In this document: piece by piece, positions 55,459-64,000 of the stretch
Layout of the letters: each line of letters begins with the position of its first letter
How positions within the stretch are numbered: the first letter of the stretch is position 1
Source of the DNA: Salinicola endophyticus
Lineage (GTDB): Bacteria; Pseudomonadota; Gammaproteobacteria; Pseudomonadales; Halomonadaceae
DNA: 64,000 nucleotides
Direction of reading: 5' to 3'
Assembly: GCF_003206575.1 (NCBI RefSeq)
Contig: NZ_PZJO01000003.1
Coordinates: forward strand, 468,436-532,435
Notes under the pieces: generated by a model
The model's database searches: none
Told to the model about the DNA's origin: nothing
Seen by the model: the letters and a program-made list of their open reading frames with translations, nothing else
Position numbers and translations under genes: made by a program

Positions 55459-56471
55459 GGTGTCGCTTCCGGGGGCTGTCCCGGCGGTGATGCCTGCGCC
55501 GCGTCTGGCGTGCCGGGATCGGCGAGAAAGCGGTCGAGCTGGCCGAACAGGGTGTCGCGGATGGCGGCGGATTCGTTGACCAGGTGGTGGCGCGCTTCGG
55601 GGTGGCGGATGATCTCGGCGCGGGGAAACTTGCGCTTGAGCGCCTTGAGATTCCAGCGCCAGTCGACTGTCATGTCCTGCTCGCCCTGCAGGATCAGCAC
55701 CGGCAGCTCGGCCGGCGGGCGCTTGAGCAGGGTCGGCATCCAGCGGCGCATGGCACTGACCCAGGTCAAGGCCAGGCGGTCGTCCTGCAGCGGATCGTGC
55801 AGGCGCAGAAAGTCGGCGAAGGCGATATTGTTGGTATTGGGGCGGTACTTGCGCGGGATGGTATCGACGAACGGGCTGGCCAGGCTGTGCAGCCAGCGCG
55901 ACTGATTCCAGCCCCAGGGTCGCACCAGCGGTGCCAGCAGCACCAGCGACTGCCACGGCGCCTCGCTACCGCGGGCCAGGGTGTCGGTGGCGACGATCGA
56001 GGCGCCGGTGCTCTGGCCGATCGCCAGCCACGGCCCCGGCGCCAGTTCGCGCGCCTGTATGGCGGCTTCGACGGCGTTGAAACAGAGCACGTAGTCGGTG
56101 AAGTCGTCGATGGTCGAGCGCGCGCCGCTGGAGAGACCGTGGCCGGGCAGGTCCCACAGCACCACCTGCCACTGCTGGGCCAGCAGGCGTGCGAGCAGAT
56201 GGCCGTAGAGCCCCAGATGGTCGAAGTAGCCGTGGACCACGAACAGGGTGCCGCGCGGCGCCGGGGGGGCCCATACCTGGCACCACAGCTCGTAGGTCTT
56301 GCCCGCGTCACCCGAGGCGCTCAGAAAGCCGGCGTGGAGCTGGGTGCCGGGATGGACGTCGAGCAGCGGCGTCAGATGATAGTGGTCCAGGTAGGCGGCG
56401 AGTGGCGAGGTGCCGGGCGACGCGATACGGTGGATAGGACCGAGGGCCTTCAATGGCGAAAAGTCGAGCAT
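55455..56471 (-). CDS. Alpha/beta hydrolase (lysophospholipase-like)
   Basis: The 338-residue product has the alpha/beta fold with VVHGYFDHLGLYGHL (oxyanion segment), WDLPGHGLSSGARSTIDDF, the nucleophile elbow GQSTGAS (Ser) and the late catalytic Asp/His (VLILQGEQDMTVDW; ARHHLVNES). It resembles PldB/monoglyceride lipase-type hydrolases, so ester or lysophospholipid hydrolysis is plausible. The start has no strong ribosome site but agrees with the family. It is the first gene of the unit with the lipoprotein and the aminotransferase and is divergent from glcB across 254 bp. The proline-rich C-terminal 20 residues are not conserved. Confidence 0.85.
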   Translation of the reverse strand: MLDFSPLKALGPIHRIASPGTSPLAAYLDHYHLTPLLDVHPGTQLHAGFLSASGDAGKTYELWCQVWAPPAPRGTLFVVHGYFDHLGLYGHLLARLLAQQWQVVLWDLPGHGLSSGARSTIDDFTDYVLCFNAVEAAIQARELAPGPWLAIGQSTGASIVATDTLARGSEAPWQSLVLLAPLVRPWGWNQSRWLHSLASPFVDTIPRKYRPNTNNIAFADFLRLHDPLQDDRLALTWVSAMRRWMPTLLKRPPAELPVLILQGEQDMTVDWRWNLKALKRKFPRAEIIRHPEARHHLVNESAAIRDTLFGQLDRFLADPGTPDAAQASPPGQPPEATP

Positions 56472-56614
56472 GCGCGAGTCTCCTGAGGCCTCTCATGCTA
56501 ACCGCCAGTGGCCTGCGAAACCATGACAGAGGTTACCGCGCACCGGCGTTGTCGCGCCGGTCTCGATGAGATGGACCAAGGTCGAACGAGACATCGTCGG
56601 CAGTGCGCTCTATC

Positions 56615-56647
56615 ATGTGGGAATGATTTATGTGGAAATGATTTCCA
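56615..56647. promoter_or_regulatory. IclR-type operator pair upstream of glcB
   Basis: TGGAAATGATTTCCA (56633-56647) matches the IclR consensus TGGAAATNATTTCCA at every position as I recall it. It is preceded by a degenerate copy TGGGAATGATTTATG (56618-56632), so the two 15-bp units are in direct tandem. Together they lie 79-111 bp before glcB (malate synthase G), a glyoxylate gene, the class of gene that IclR controls in E. coli. Confidence 0.75.
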
Positions 56648-56725
56648 TAAACTGATTTCCGGGGCGCCGCCCGCGCGGCGCCCGTCTCTTCTGACGCCGG
56701 GCCGCGGCCCGCACTGGAGGCTAGT

Positions 56726-58894
56726 ATGACGCAGCGTGTTTCCCACCACCGTCTGCAGGTGGCGACCGAGCTCGAACGCTTTCTCAACCAGGAAGCGCTG
56801 CCCGGTACCGGGGTCGATCCCGACACCTTCTGGCGCGGCTTCGATGCGCTGATCCACGAACTGGCGCCGCGCAACCGCGAGTTGCTCGCCGAGCGCGACC
56901 GGCTGCAGGCGGAGCTCGACCGCTGGCATGCCGAGCACCCGGGCGAGATTCGCGACATGGCCGCCTACCGCCAGTTTCTCTCCGATATCGGCTACCTGGT
57001 CAAGGCGCCGGCCAGCGTGACGGCGAGCACCGCCAACGTCGATGCCGAGATCGCGCGCCAGGCCGGCCCGCAGCTGGTGGTGCCGGTGAGCAACGCGCGC
57101 TATGCGCTCAACGCCGCCAATGCGCGCTGGGGCAGCCTGTATGACGCGCTCTATGGCACCGACGTCATCGCCGAGAGCGACGGCGCCGAGAAGGGCAGCG
57201 GCTACAACCCCAAGCGCGGCGAGAAGGTGATCGCCTATGCACGTAACGTGCTCGACATGGCGGCACCGTTGGCCACCGGCTCGCACCGCGATGCCACGCG
57301 CTACCTGATCCGCGACGGCCGGCTGACGGTGGCGCTGGAGGGCGGGCGCGAGACCGGGCTCCAGCACCCCAGCCAGTTCGTCGGCTATCGCGGCGACGCC
57401 GCCGCGCCCGAGGCGGTGCTGCTCTCGAATCACGGCCTGCACCTGGAGATCCAGATCGATGCGAGCCACGCCATCGGCAAGACCGATCCGGCCGGGGTCA
57501 AGGATCTGCTGGTCGAGGCTGCGGTGACCACGATCATGGATTGCGAGGACTCGGTCGCTGCGGTCGACGCCGAGGACAAGACCCTGGTCTACCGCAACTG
57601 GCTGGGGCTGATGAAGGGCGATCTCGAAGAGCGCTTCGACAAGGGCGGCAAGACGGTCACCCGCCAGCTCGCCGCCGACCGCGAGTATACCCAGCCCGAC
57701 GGCGGCAGCCTGACCCTGCCGGGGCGTTCACTGATGTTCGTGCGTAACGTCGGCCACCTGATGACCACGCCGGCGATCCTCGACGGCGACGGCAACGAGA
57801 TTCCTGAAGGCATGCTCGATGCGGTGGTCACTGCGCTGGTCGCCATGCACGATCTGGCGCGCGACGGCGGCAACTCGCGCACCGGCTCGGTCTATATCGT
57901 CAAGCCGAAGATGCACGGCCCCCAGGAGGTCGCCTTCGCCGACGAGCTGTTCGCCCGCGTCGAAACGCTGCTCGGGCTGGCCGAGCACACCCTCAAGATG
58001 GGCATCATGGACGAGGAGCGGCGCACCTCGGTCAACCTCAAGGCGTGTATCGACGCCGCCCGCGAGCGGGTCGCCTTCATCAATACCGGCTTCCTCGACC
58101 GCACCGGCGACGAGATGCACACGGCGATGAACGCCGGGCCGATGTTGCGCAAGGGTGACATGAAGGGCAGCCGCTGGATCGCCGCCTACGAGCGCAGCAA
58201 CGTGCAGATCGGGCTGGCCTGCGGCCTGCGTGGACGTGCCCAGATCGGCAAGGGCATGTGGGCGATGCCGGACCTGATGGCGGCGATGCTGGAGCAGAAG
58301 AGCGGGCACCCCAAGGCCGGTGCCAATACCGCCTGGGTGCCGTCGCCCACCGCTGCGGTGCTGCATGCGCTGCACTACCACCAGATCGATGTCGCCGCGA
58401 TCCAGCGCGAGCTCGAGGAGCAGGGCGAGAGCGATCTGCTCGACGATCTGCTGACGGTGCCGGTGGACCCCCAGGCGGCCTGGAGCGCCGAGGAGATCCA
58501 GCAGGAGCTCGACAACAACTGCCAGGGCATCCTCGGCTACGTGGTGCGCTGGGTCGAGCATGGCGTGGGCTGCTCCAAGGTGCCGGACATCCATGACGTG
58601 GGGCTGATGGAGGATCGCGCCACCCTGCGTATCTCCAGCCAGCACATCGCCAACTGGCTGCACCACGGCATCGTCAACGAGGCCCAGGTGCGCGCGACGC
58701 TGGAGCGCATGGCCAAGGTGGTCGACGAGCAGAACGCGCATGATCCGGACTACACCCCGATGACCTCGCACCTGGCCGACTCCAGTGCCTTCCAGGCGGC
58801 CTCCGAGCTGATCTTCAAGGGGCGCGAGCAGCCCTCCGGCTACACCGAGCCGCTGCTGCATCACTGGCGCGCGGTGGACAAGGCCAAGGGCTGA
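56726..58894 (+). CDS. glcB: Malate synthase G
   Basis: GlcB condenses glyoxylate with acetyl-CoA to malate; the 722-residue single-chain G form is cytoplasmic. Visible features are [26 protein letters not shown], the catalytic segment [18 protein letters not shown] (Glu and Asp for Mg), [17 protein letters not shown], and the conserved [14 protein letters not shown] and [21 protein letters not shown] near the end. Length is normal for the G form. Two IclR-type sites are immediately upstream. AGG precedes the start. It is divergent from the hydrolase gene and nothing follows on its strand for 300 bp. Confidence 0.97.
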   Translation: MTQRVSHHRLQVATELERFLNQEALPGTGVDPDTFWRGFDALIHELAPRNRELLAERDRLQAELDRWHAEHPGEIRDMAAYRQFLSDIGYLVKAPASVTASTANVDAEIARQAGPQLVVPVSNARYALNAANARWGSLYDALYGTDVIAESDGAEKGSGYNPKRGEKVIAYARNVLDMAAPLATGSHRDATRYLIRDGRLTVALEGGRETGLQHPSQFVGYRGDAAAPEAVLLSNHGLHLEIQIDASHAIGKTDPAGVKDLLVEAAVTTIMDCEDSVAAVDAEDKTLVYRNWLGLMKGDLEERFDKGGKTVTRQLAADREYTQPDGGSLTLPGRSLMFVRNVGHLMTTPAILDGDGNEIPEGMLDAVVTALVAMHDLARDGGNSRTGSVYIVKPKMHGPQEVAFADELFARVETLLGLAEHTLKMGIMDEERRTSVNLKACIDAARERVAFINTGFLDRTGDEMHTAMNAGPMLRKGDMKGSRWIAAYERSNVQIGLACGLRGRAQIGKGMWAMPDLMAAMLEQKSGHPKAGANTAWVPSPTAAVLHALHYHQIDVAAIQRELEEQGESDLLDDLLTVPVDPQAAWSAEEIQQELDNNCQGILGYVVRWVEHGVGCSKVPDIHDVGLMEDRATLRISSQHIANWLHHGIVNEAQVRATLERMAKVVDEQNAHDPDYTPMTSHLADSSAFQAASELIFKGREQPSGYTEPLLHHWRAVDKAKG

Positions 58895-58947
58895 GAACGC
58901 ATTGCCAAACGCCTGTATGGGCGTCGGGGGCACGGCGAAGCGAGGGT

Positions 58948-58985
58948 CCTTTGCCAGGGATGGCAAAGGTAGCGCCCAGGGATGG
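58948..58985. repeat. REP-like inverted repeat after glcB
   Basis: CCTTTGCCA (58948-58956), spacer GGGA, TGGCAAAGG (58961-58969) form a perfect inverted repeat. The decamer CCAGGGATGG occurs twice (58954-58963 and 58976-58985). Such intergenic elements are common in Halomonas and Pseudomonas genomes. The remaining bases between glcB and the 139-bp element at 59195 show nothing else definite. Confidence 0.5.
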
Positions 58986-59194
58986 GTTCACAGCGCCCTC
59001 GCAATGCCTTGCTACCGAGTCAGCCCATCCCAGCCACCGGTGTGAAAGAAACACTAGGTAAAGCCGGCAACCGCCCGATCTCGACGCCAGCGACCCCGGT
59101 CGCTGGCGTCGGTGTTATTGGGGACAGCGAGTGCGCGGCGGCGAGTGTGGGGCGGCGCTACGCTCGCGATGTTCGTCGGAATGATCTTAGGCTT

Positions 59195-59333
59195 TGTACG
59201 AAAACTACCTGCGCTCGGCAATACGGCGTTAAAAATCGGCTCAAAATGCTCATTTACACCCCGTAAACTCCGCGTTTTCGCCGATTTTTGCCTTGTCTTG
59301 CCTTCGCTCGCTGACTTTTCGTACAAACCCTAG
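59195..59333. repeat. 139-bp inverted-repeat element, copy 2 (MITE-like)
   Basis: This copy is identical in length to the element at 4453 and differs at 4 positions (about 97% identical). Its terminal inverted repeats extend to 12 bp (TTTGTACGAAAA 59193-59204 and TTTTCGTACAAA 59316-59327), and its inner stem AAAAATCGGC/GCCGATTTTT is 10 bp. No transposase is present. It lies between the glcB end and the thioesterase gene. Confidence 0.8.
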
Positions 59334-59461
59334 GGACAGGCCAGAGCGCCTGGCTGTGCCTGGTGCGCGGCTTGCGCTATCTTGGGCGCAACGTTCTCGA
59401 GCGTCCTGTGCCTGGGCATGAGGTCCGGCGTGCCGAGAACCGCTGCCCGGGGGAGAGTTCG

Positions 59462-59878
59462 ATGACCGTGATGACCGCCGCCGAGATCGAGGATTACCTC
59501 GACGACGTCTTTCCACATCGCCAGGGGACCATCGAAGCGGTCGACCATATGCGCGCCACCATGAGCCTGGCGATCGAGGACGAACATCTGCGTCCCGGCG
59601 CCAGCGTATCGGGGCCGTCGATGATGGGGCTGGCCGATGTCTGCCTCTATGTGGCGATCCTGGCCGAGATCGGCCCCGAGGCGATGGCCGTGACCAGCAG
59701 CCTCAACTGCCACTTCCTGCGCCGCGCCCGCGGCGACCGCGACCTGATCGCCAATGCGCGCATCCTCAAGCTGGGCCGCCGCCTGGCGGTGGGGGAGGTG
59801 CAGCTCTTCTCCACCGGCGACAACGACCCGGTGGCGCTGGTCACCGCGACCTATGTGCTGCCCGACCGCGACGACTGA
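59462..59878 (+). CDS. PaaI family hotdog thioesterase
   Basis: The 138-residue product has the hotdog thioesterase pattern. HLRPGASVSGPSMMGLADVCLYVAILAEIG covers the central helix with the conserved Gly-x-x-x-x-x-x-Asp/Glu-type catalytic region, followed by TSSLNCHFLRRAR and ALVTATYVLPDRDD. PaaI-type enzymes hydrolyse phenylacetyl- or other acyl-CoA thioesters. GGGGAGAG lies just before the start. It converges with the DUF423 gene after 21 bp. The substrate is not known, and no phenylacetate genes are nearby, so a general CoA-ester housekeeping role is the default. Confidence 0.85.
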   Translation: MTVMTAAEIEDYLDDVFPHRQGTIEAVDHMRATMSLAIEDEHLRPGASVSGPSMMGLADVCLYVAILAEIGPEAMAVTSSLNCHFLRRARGDRDLIANARILKLGRRLAVGEVQLFSTGDNDPVALVTATYVLPDRDD

Positions 59879-59899
59879 GACCCGGCCCCGGGCCGAGTC

Positions 59900-60298
59900 T
59901 CAGGCCGGCGCCTGCTGGCGCCAGGCGGCGATCGCCAGCATCACCCAGCCCGCCATCAGCAAGAGTCCGCCGAACGGGGTGACGACGCCCAGTGCGGTGA
60001 TCCCGCTCAGGGTGAGCAGGTAGAGCGAGCCGCTGAACAGCACCATCCCCGCGAACCACAGCACGACCGCTGCGAGCTGACCGCGCAGCGGCCGCTGCGC
60101 GCGCCACGCCAGCAGCGCCATGATCGCCAGGGTGTGCCAGGCCTGGTAACGCACTGCGGTATGGAAGACCTCGAGATAGCGTGGTGAAAGGCGATCGGCC
60201 AGGGCGTGGGCACCGAAGGCGCCGGCGACCACCACCAGCAGGCCACTGATGGCCACGCCGACCCAGGCGCCGCGCCCGGAACTACACTTTTGGGGCAT
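59900..60298 (-). CDS. DUF423 family membrane protein (YgdD-like)
   Basis: The 132-residue product has four hydrophobic segments and the DUF423 signature: VAGAFGAHALADRLSPRYLEVFHTAVRYQAWHTLAIMAL and LLFSGSLYLLTLSG. Members are small inner-membrane proteins (E. coli YgdD) with unknown function. It is transcribed alone on the minus strand, between the thioesterase and the sodium:alanine symporter. The 266 bp upstream, up to the symporter start, contain no clear gene or hairpin. Confidence 0.85.
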   Translation of the reverse strand: MPQKCSSGRGAWVGVAISGLLVVVAGAFGAHALADRLSPRYLEVFHTAVRYQAWHTLAIMALLAWRAQRPLRGQLAAVVLWFAGMVLFSGSLYLLTLSGITALGVVTPFGGLLLMAGWVMLAIAAWRQQAPA

Positions 60299-60564
60299 GT
60301 TGCGATTTCCTTGCGCTGACTATGCTGTAAGGCACTCCCGAGGTATCAGGCCAGGTGCCGGCAGCTGGCGGCGTATGCCTGCGACGCCAGGGCGGGAGAT
60401 TTTCTGCGGAGTTCGTGCGCGTTGCAGGCGGCTTCGATGAGCGGCCCTGCCCGCCACGCGGCGCGGGCCGCGATTTGACGCTTGTCAGTCTAGCGCGTAA
60501 AAAGCCGCTTCGGCAGCCGTCTCGGACGGCTCGGCGTCACCGCTTTCCACCAAGGATCTCCGAA

Positions 60565-62037
60565 ATGGAATTCATCGACACGCTCCGTGACGCGATTTAC
60601 GCGATCATGAATCCGATCAGCAATTTCGTCTGGACCTATATCCTGCTCTACCTGCTGCTGGGGGCGGGCATCCTGTTTACCGTGCTGACCCGGGGCATGC
60701 AGTTCCGCCTGTTCGCGCACATGGCCAAGGTCACTTTCACCAGCCGCGGCTCCGGCTCCGGCGTCAGCGGCTTTCAGGCCTTCGCCACCTCGCTGGCCGC
60801 CAGGGTCGGCACCGGCAACCTGGCCGGCGTGGCGATCGCCCTGTGGGTCGGCGGCCCCGGCGCGATCTTCTGGATGTGGATGACCGCCTTGGTGGGCTTC
60901 GCCACCTCGTTCATCGAGTCGACCCTGGCTCAGGTCTACAAGCAGCGCAATGCCGATGGCGTCTACCGCGGTGGGCCGGCTTACTATATCGAGCGGGCGC
61001 TGGGGCAGCGCTGGATGAGCGTGCTGTTCGCGATCTTCCTGCTCATCGCCTATGGCCTGGCGTTCAACGGCGCCCAGTCCAACACCATCGCCCAGGGCAT
61101 GGCGCAGGCGTTCTCGATCCCCAACTGGGTCACCGGCCTGGTACTGGTGGCGTTCACCGCGCTGGTCATCTACGGCGGGCTCAAGTCGGTGGCGCGCACC
61201 GCCGAGAAGATCGTGCCGATCATGGCCATCGGCTACTTCCTGGTGGCGCTGTGGGTGCTGCTCTCCAACCTCTCCGAAGTGCCGGCGATGCTGGCGCTGA
61301 TCGTCAAGAGCGCCTTCGGCTATGGTCCGGCGGTGGGCGGTGCCGTGGGCTATACCATCAAGATCGCGATGGAGAACGGTATCAAGCGTGGCCTGTTCTC
61401 CAACGAGGCGGGCATGGGGTCGGCGCCCAACGCCGCCGCCCAGGCCGACGTCAAGCACCCGGCGGCGCAGGGGCTGGTGCAGTCGTTCGGGGTGTTCATC
61501 GATACCCTGGTGATCTGCAGCTGCACCGCGGTGGTGATTCTGCTCTCCGGGGTCTACGAGCAGCTGATGACCACCTCGCCGGGCAAGGATATCGTCGGTA
61601 TCCAACTGACCCAGGACGCCATGGTCGATCACCTAGGCAGCTTCGGCGAGATCTTCATCGCCATCGCCATCCTGCTGTTCGCCTTCACCTCGATCATCGC
61701 CAACTTCTCCTACTCGCAGATCAACATCGAGTATCTGTTCAAGCGTCATGCCAAGAGCGCGGTATCGGTGCTGCGTATCGCCGTGCTGGCGATGGTGATG
61801 ATCGGCTCGATCGCCAAGCTGCAGTTCGTGTGGGACTTCGCCGATCTCGCCATGGGCCTGATGGCGACCACCAACCTGATCGCCATCCTGCTGCTGTGCC
61901 CCATCGCCCTGCGCGTGCTGCGTGACTACGAGACCCAGCGGCGCCAGGGCGTACGCGAGCCGACCTTCGATCCCAAGGGGGTGCTCAAGCGTCCGGAGCA
62001 GGTCGAGGCCGACGTCTGGCCGCGCCGCGACGACTGA
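60565..62037 (+). CDS. Sodium:alanine symporter family (AGCS) transporter
   Basis: The 490-residue product has about eleven hydrophobic segments and the AGCS family pattern: [40 protein letters not shown] with the conserved sodium-site region, and [25 protein letters not shown]. It takes up alanine or glycine with sodium. In a halophile-like genome a sodium-driven importer fits. AAGGATCT lies 13 bp upstream of the start. An intrinsic terminator follows after 21 bp, so the gene is a single unit, separate from thiS. Confidence 0.92.
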   Translation: MEFIDTLRDAIYAIMNPISNFVWTYILLYLLLGAGILFTVLTRGMQFRLFAHMAKVTFTSRGSGSGVSGFQAFATSLAARVGTGNLAGVAIALWVGGPGAIFWMWMTALVGFATSFIESTLAQVYKQRNADGVYRGGPAYYIERALGQRWMSVLFAIFLLIAYGLAFNGAQSNTIAQGMAQAFSIPNWVTGLVLVAFTALVIYGGLKSVARTAEKIVPIMAIGYFLVALWVLLSNLSEVPAMLALIVKSAFGYGPAVGGAVGYTIKIAMENGIKRGLFSNEAGMGSAPNAAAQADVKHPAAQGLVQSFGVFIDTLVICSCTAVVILLSGVYEQLMTTSPGKDIVGIQLTQDAMVDHLGSFGEIFIAIAILLFAFTSIIANFSYSQINIEYLFKRHAKSAVSVLRIAVLAMVMIGSIAKLQFVWDFADLAMGLMATTNLIAILLLCPIALRVLRDYETQRRQGVREPTFDPKGVLKRPEQVEADVWPRRDD

Positions 62038-62058
62038 GACGCGCCATGCACGCTTGCC

Positions 62059-62083
62059 AGCCGGCCCCAGGGCCGGCTTTTTG
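62059..62083 (+). terminator. Intrinsic terminator after the AGCS transporter
   Basis: AGCCGGCC (62059-62066), loop CCAG, GGCCGGCT (62071-62078), then a T run to 62082. Stem and T tract are both typical, 21 bp after the symporter stop codon. Confidence 0.9.
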
Positions 62084-62196
62084 TTGGCGCGCGTAGCCTC
62101 CGCGGCGGGGCTGACGAAGCGGTGGCGCGGGCGTGCCGTGTCCGGCGCAAGACGCTACAATACGCCCCCACGACTGGAGACCTCTGGAGCGTCGTC

Positions 62197-62397
62197 ATGC
62201 AGATCCAGCTCAACGGTGAACCCCACCAGCTCGATCACGACCCCACGCTCGCGCGCCTGGTCGAGGCGCTGGGCCTGGGCGGGCGCCGTGTCGCCATCGA
62301 GCTCAACGAAGAGATCGTGCCACGCAGCCAGCATGCGCAGACCGCGCTTGCCGAGGGCGACCGCGTGGAGATCGTGCATGCCATCGGTGGCGGCTGA
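62197..62397 (+). CDS. thiS: Sulfur carrier protein ThiS
   Basis: ThiS is the small ubiquitin-like sulfur donor in thiamine thiazole synthesis. The 66-residue product begins [27 protein letters not shown], has [14 protein letters not shown], and ends in the required glycines (AIGGG) where the thiocarboxylate forms. CTGGAG lies 11 bp before the start. thiG follows 28 bp downstream, so the sulfur carrier and its acceptor are made together. Adenylation enzyme ThiF is not in this window. Confidence 0.95.
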   Translation: MQIQLNGEPHQLDHDPTLARLVEALGLGGRRVAIELNEEIVPRSQHAQTALAEGDRVEIVHAIGGG

Positions 62398-62425
62398 GCG
62401 CCGTCACGTCTATCAGGAGTCACGC

Positions 62426-63223
62426 ATGTCGCAGCTGATCGAGGACACCCCGCTGACGGTCGCCGGCCGTCGCTTCCACTCCCGCCTGCTGGTGGGCACG
62501 GGCAAGTATCGCGATTTCGACGAGACCGCGGCCGCGGTCGCGGCCAGCGGGGCCGACGTGGTCACCTTCGCCGTGCGGCGCACCAATCTGGGCCAGGACG
62601 CGGCAGCGCCCAATCTGCTCGACGTGATCTCGCCCGAGCGCTACACCCTGCTGCCCAATACCGCTGGCTGCTACACCGCCAAGGATGCGGTGCGCACCTG
62701 CCGTCTGGCGCGGGAGCTGCTCGATGGCCACAACCTGGTCAAGCTCGAGGTGCTCGGCGACGAGCACACCCTCTACCCCAACGTGGTCGAAACCCTGGCC
62801 GCGGCCGAGACGCTGGTCAACGACGGCTTCGATGTCATGGTCTATACCAGCGACGACCCGATCGTGGCCAAGGAGCTCGAGCGTCGCGGCTGCTGTGCGG
62901 TGATGCCCCTGGGTTCGCTGATCGGCTCCGGCAACGGCCTGCTCAACCCGGCCACGCTGCGGCTGATTCTCGAGCAGGCCGAGGTGCCGGTGCTGGTGGA
63001 TGCCGGTATCGGTACCGCTTCTGACGCCGCCCTGGCGATGGAGATGGGCTGCGCCGGGGTGCTGATGAACTCGGCCATTGCCCATGCCCGGCAGCCGGTG
63101 ATGATGGCCGGCGCCATGCGCAAGGCGATCGAAGCGGGGCGCGAGGCGTTCCTCGCCGAGCGCATGCCGCGCCGCGACAGCGCCAGCCCCTCGTCGCCGT
63201 TCGCCGGGCGTATCAACCCCTGA
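62426..63223 (+). CDS. thiG: Thiazole synthase ThiG
   Basis: ThiG joins deoxyxylulose phosphate, dehydroglycine and ThiS-bound sulfur into the thiazole phosphate. The 265-residue barrel starts [19 protein letters not shown] and contains [28 protein letters not shown], the Schiff-base lysine in [11 protein letters not shown], and [22 protein letters not shown], followed by [31 protein letters not shown] for phosphate binding. AGGAG precedes the start. It also links to dxs (14717), whose product supplies its substrate, though that gene is 48 kb away. trmB follows after 64 bp. Confidence 0.97.
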   Translation: MSQLIEDTPLTVAGRRFHSRLLVGTGKYRDFDETAAAVAASGADVVTFAVRRTNLGQDAAAPNLLDVISPERYTLLPNTAGCYTAKDAVRTCRLARELLDGHNLVKLEVLGDEHTLYPNVVETLAAAETLVNDGFDVMVYTSDDPIVAKELERRGCCAVMPLGSLIGSGNGLLNPATLRLILEQAEVPVLVDAGIGTASDAALAMEMGCAGVLMNSAIAHARQPVMMAGAMRKAIEAGREAFLAERMPRRDSASPSSPFAGRINP

Positions 63224-63287
63224 CCTGCTTATGTCCGCCGCCCACGCGGCGGGCCTCTTTCACCGACCAAGACGATAGCCACGCCGC

Positions 63288-64000
63288 ATGACCGACAAGC
63301 CGACGGACCCCACCGACATCGCCACCGACACCCCGCATCAGCGCGGCATCAAGAGCTATGTGCTGCGCGCCGGGCGCATGACCGCTGCCCAGGAGCGGGG
63401 CCTCAAGGAGGTCTGGCCGCGCTGGGGGCTGACCCTGGATGCCGGGCTGCAGGACCCGGTGGTGCTGTTCGGGCGCGACGCGCCGCGGGTGGTCGAGATC
63501 GGCTTCGGGATGGGGCAGTCGCTGGTCGAGCAGGCCGAGACTCACCCGGAGACCGATTTCATCGGTATCGAAGTGCACGCCCCCGGCGTCGGCAAGCTGC
63601 TCGACGAAGCCGACAAGCGTGGGCTCACCAACCTGCGGGTCTATCGCGAAGACGCCCTGGCGGTGCTGGCTCAATGTCTGCCGGCGGAGAGCATCGATAC
63701 CCTGCAGCTGTTCTTCCCCGACCCCTGGCCGAAGAAGAAGCACCACAAGCGACGGATCGTGCAGCTGCCGTTCGTCGAGCTGGTGCGTACCCGGCTCAAG
63801 CCTGGCGGCACCCTGCACATGGCCACCGACTGGGAAGCCTATGCCGAGCACATGGCTGAGGTGATGGCAACGGCGCCGGGCTATACCAACACCGCCCCCG
63901 CGGAGAGTGCGCCATACGTGGCGCGACCCGCCTTCCGTCCGCTGACTAAGTTCGAGAGCCGCGGCGAGCGTCTGGGACATGGGGTCTGGGACCTGATCTT
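63288..64000 (+). CDS. trmB: tRNA (guanine-N7)-methyltransferase, cut by window end
   Basis: TrmB methylates G46 of tRNA at N7. The 237 codons seen contain the SAM motif [30 protein letters not shown], the catalytic-region signature [17 protein letters not shown] and [17 protein letters not shown]. The C-terminal [17 protein letters not shown] is nearly complete, so only a few residues and the stop codon are missing past 64000. It is a class I SAM methyltransferase, usually monomeric. The thiG-trmB order is common in gammaproteobacteria. Confidence 0.95.
   Translation, partial: MTDKPTDPTDIATDTPHQRGIKSYVLRAGRMTAAQERGLKEVWPRWGLTLDAGLQDPVVLFGRDAPRVVEIGFGMGQSLVEQAETHPETDFIGIEVHAPGVGKLLDEADKRGLTNLRVYREDALAVLAQCLPAESIDTLQLFFPDPWPKKKHHKRRIVQLPFVELVRTRLKPGGTLHMATDWEAYAEHMAEVMATAPGYTNTAPAESAPYVARPAFRPLTKFESRGERLGHGVWDLI

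Overview
The window is about two-thirds G+C, densely packed and entirely chromosomal in character. Gene content (serA, xseB-ispA-dxs, ribA, hemE, glnK-amtB, ubiK-comM, glcB, thiSG, trmB, an Aap-type amino-acid transporter, a FinR-like regulator divergent from fpr) and style point to a gammaproteobacterium, most likely a Halomonadaceae member (Halomonas/Salinicola-like). This assignment is inference from gene content and protein style. No rRNA, tRNA, CRISPR array, prophage or intact insertion sequence was seen.

Layout. 0-2.5 kb: an IclR regulator and a D-threonine-aldolase-like amino-acid deaminase, followed by a candidate small structured RNA with its own promoter, an IclR-type operator and a terminator. 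2.7-7.1 kb: a DUF481 outer-membrane protein, a short-chain dehydrogenase, a YncD-like TonB receptor and a tiny lipoprotein. 7.3-11.7 kb: a tight four-gene unit made of a cupredoxin-like exported protein, a membrane GGDEF-EAL protein, a DUF3034 protein and a globin-like lipoprotein. 11.9-18.2 kb: serA, then xseB-ispA-dxs-djlA and a methyltransferase.

18.2-29.8 kb holds a guanidine block. A TetR regulator faces a pair of SMR transporters. Next come a sigma-54-like promoter, a guanidine-I (ykkC) riboswitch, an ABC importer, two DUF1989 proteins (carboxyguanidine deiminase), a biotin-dependent guanidine/urea carboxylase and allophanate hydrolase. Together these predict uptake of guanidine, ATP-driven carboxylation, deimination to allophanate and hydrolysis to ammonia and CO2. 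The same genes are traditionally named after urea.

30-38 kb: DUF421 protein, ABC exporter, a decayed soxR tail, a MarR/EamA divergent pair with three operator copies, a hemolysin-III protein, ribA, hemE and two small membrane-linked genes. 38-43 kb: aapJQMP with a RidA protein behind a sigma-54-like promoter. 43-50 kb: a chemoreceptor, a host-attachment-family protein, finR/fpr, and an ammonium module with two PII proteins around amtB. 50-56.5 kb: ubiK, comM, a HAD hydrolase, an RhtB exporter and a hydrolase-lipoprotein-aminotransferase operon. 56.6-64 kb: glcB behind a sequence identical to the E. coli IclR consensus, then a thioesterase, DUF423, a sodium:alanine symporter, thiS, thiG and trmB (cut by the window end).

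Nitrogen scavenging is the recurring theme (guanidine, ammonium, amino acids), with three sigma-54-type sites in front of the relevant units. Short tandem repeats recur at gene edges and inside two genes. A 139-bp inverted-repeat element occurs twice, 55 kb apart.
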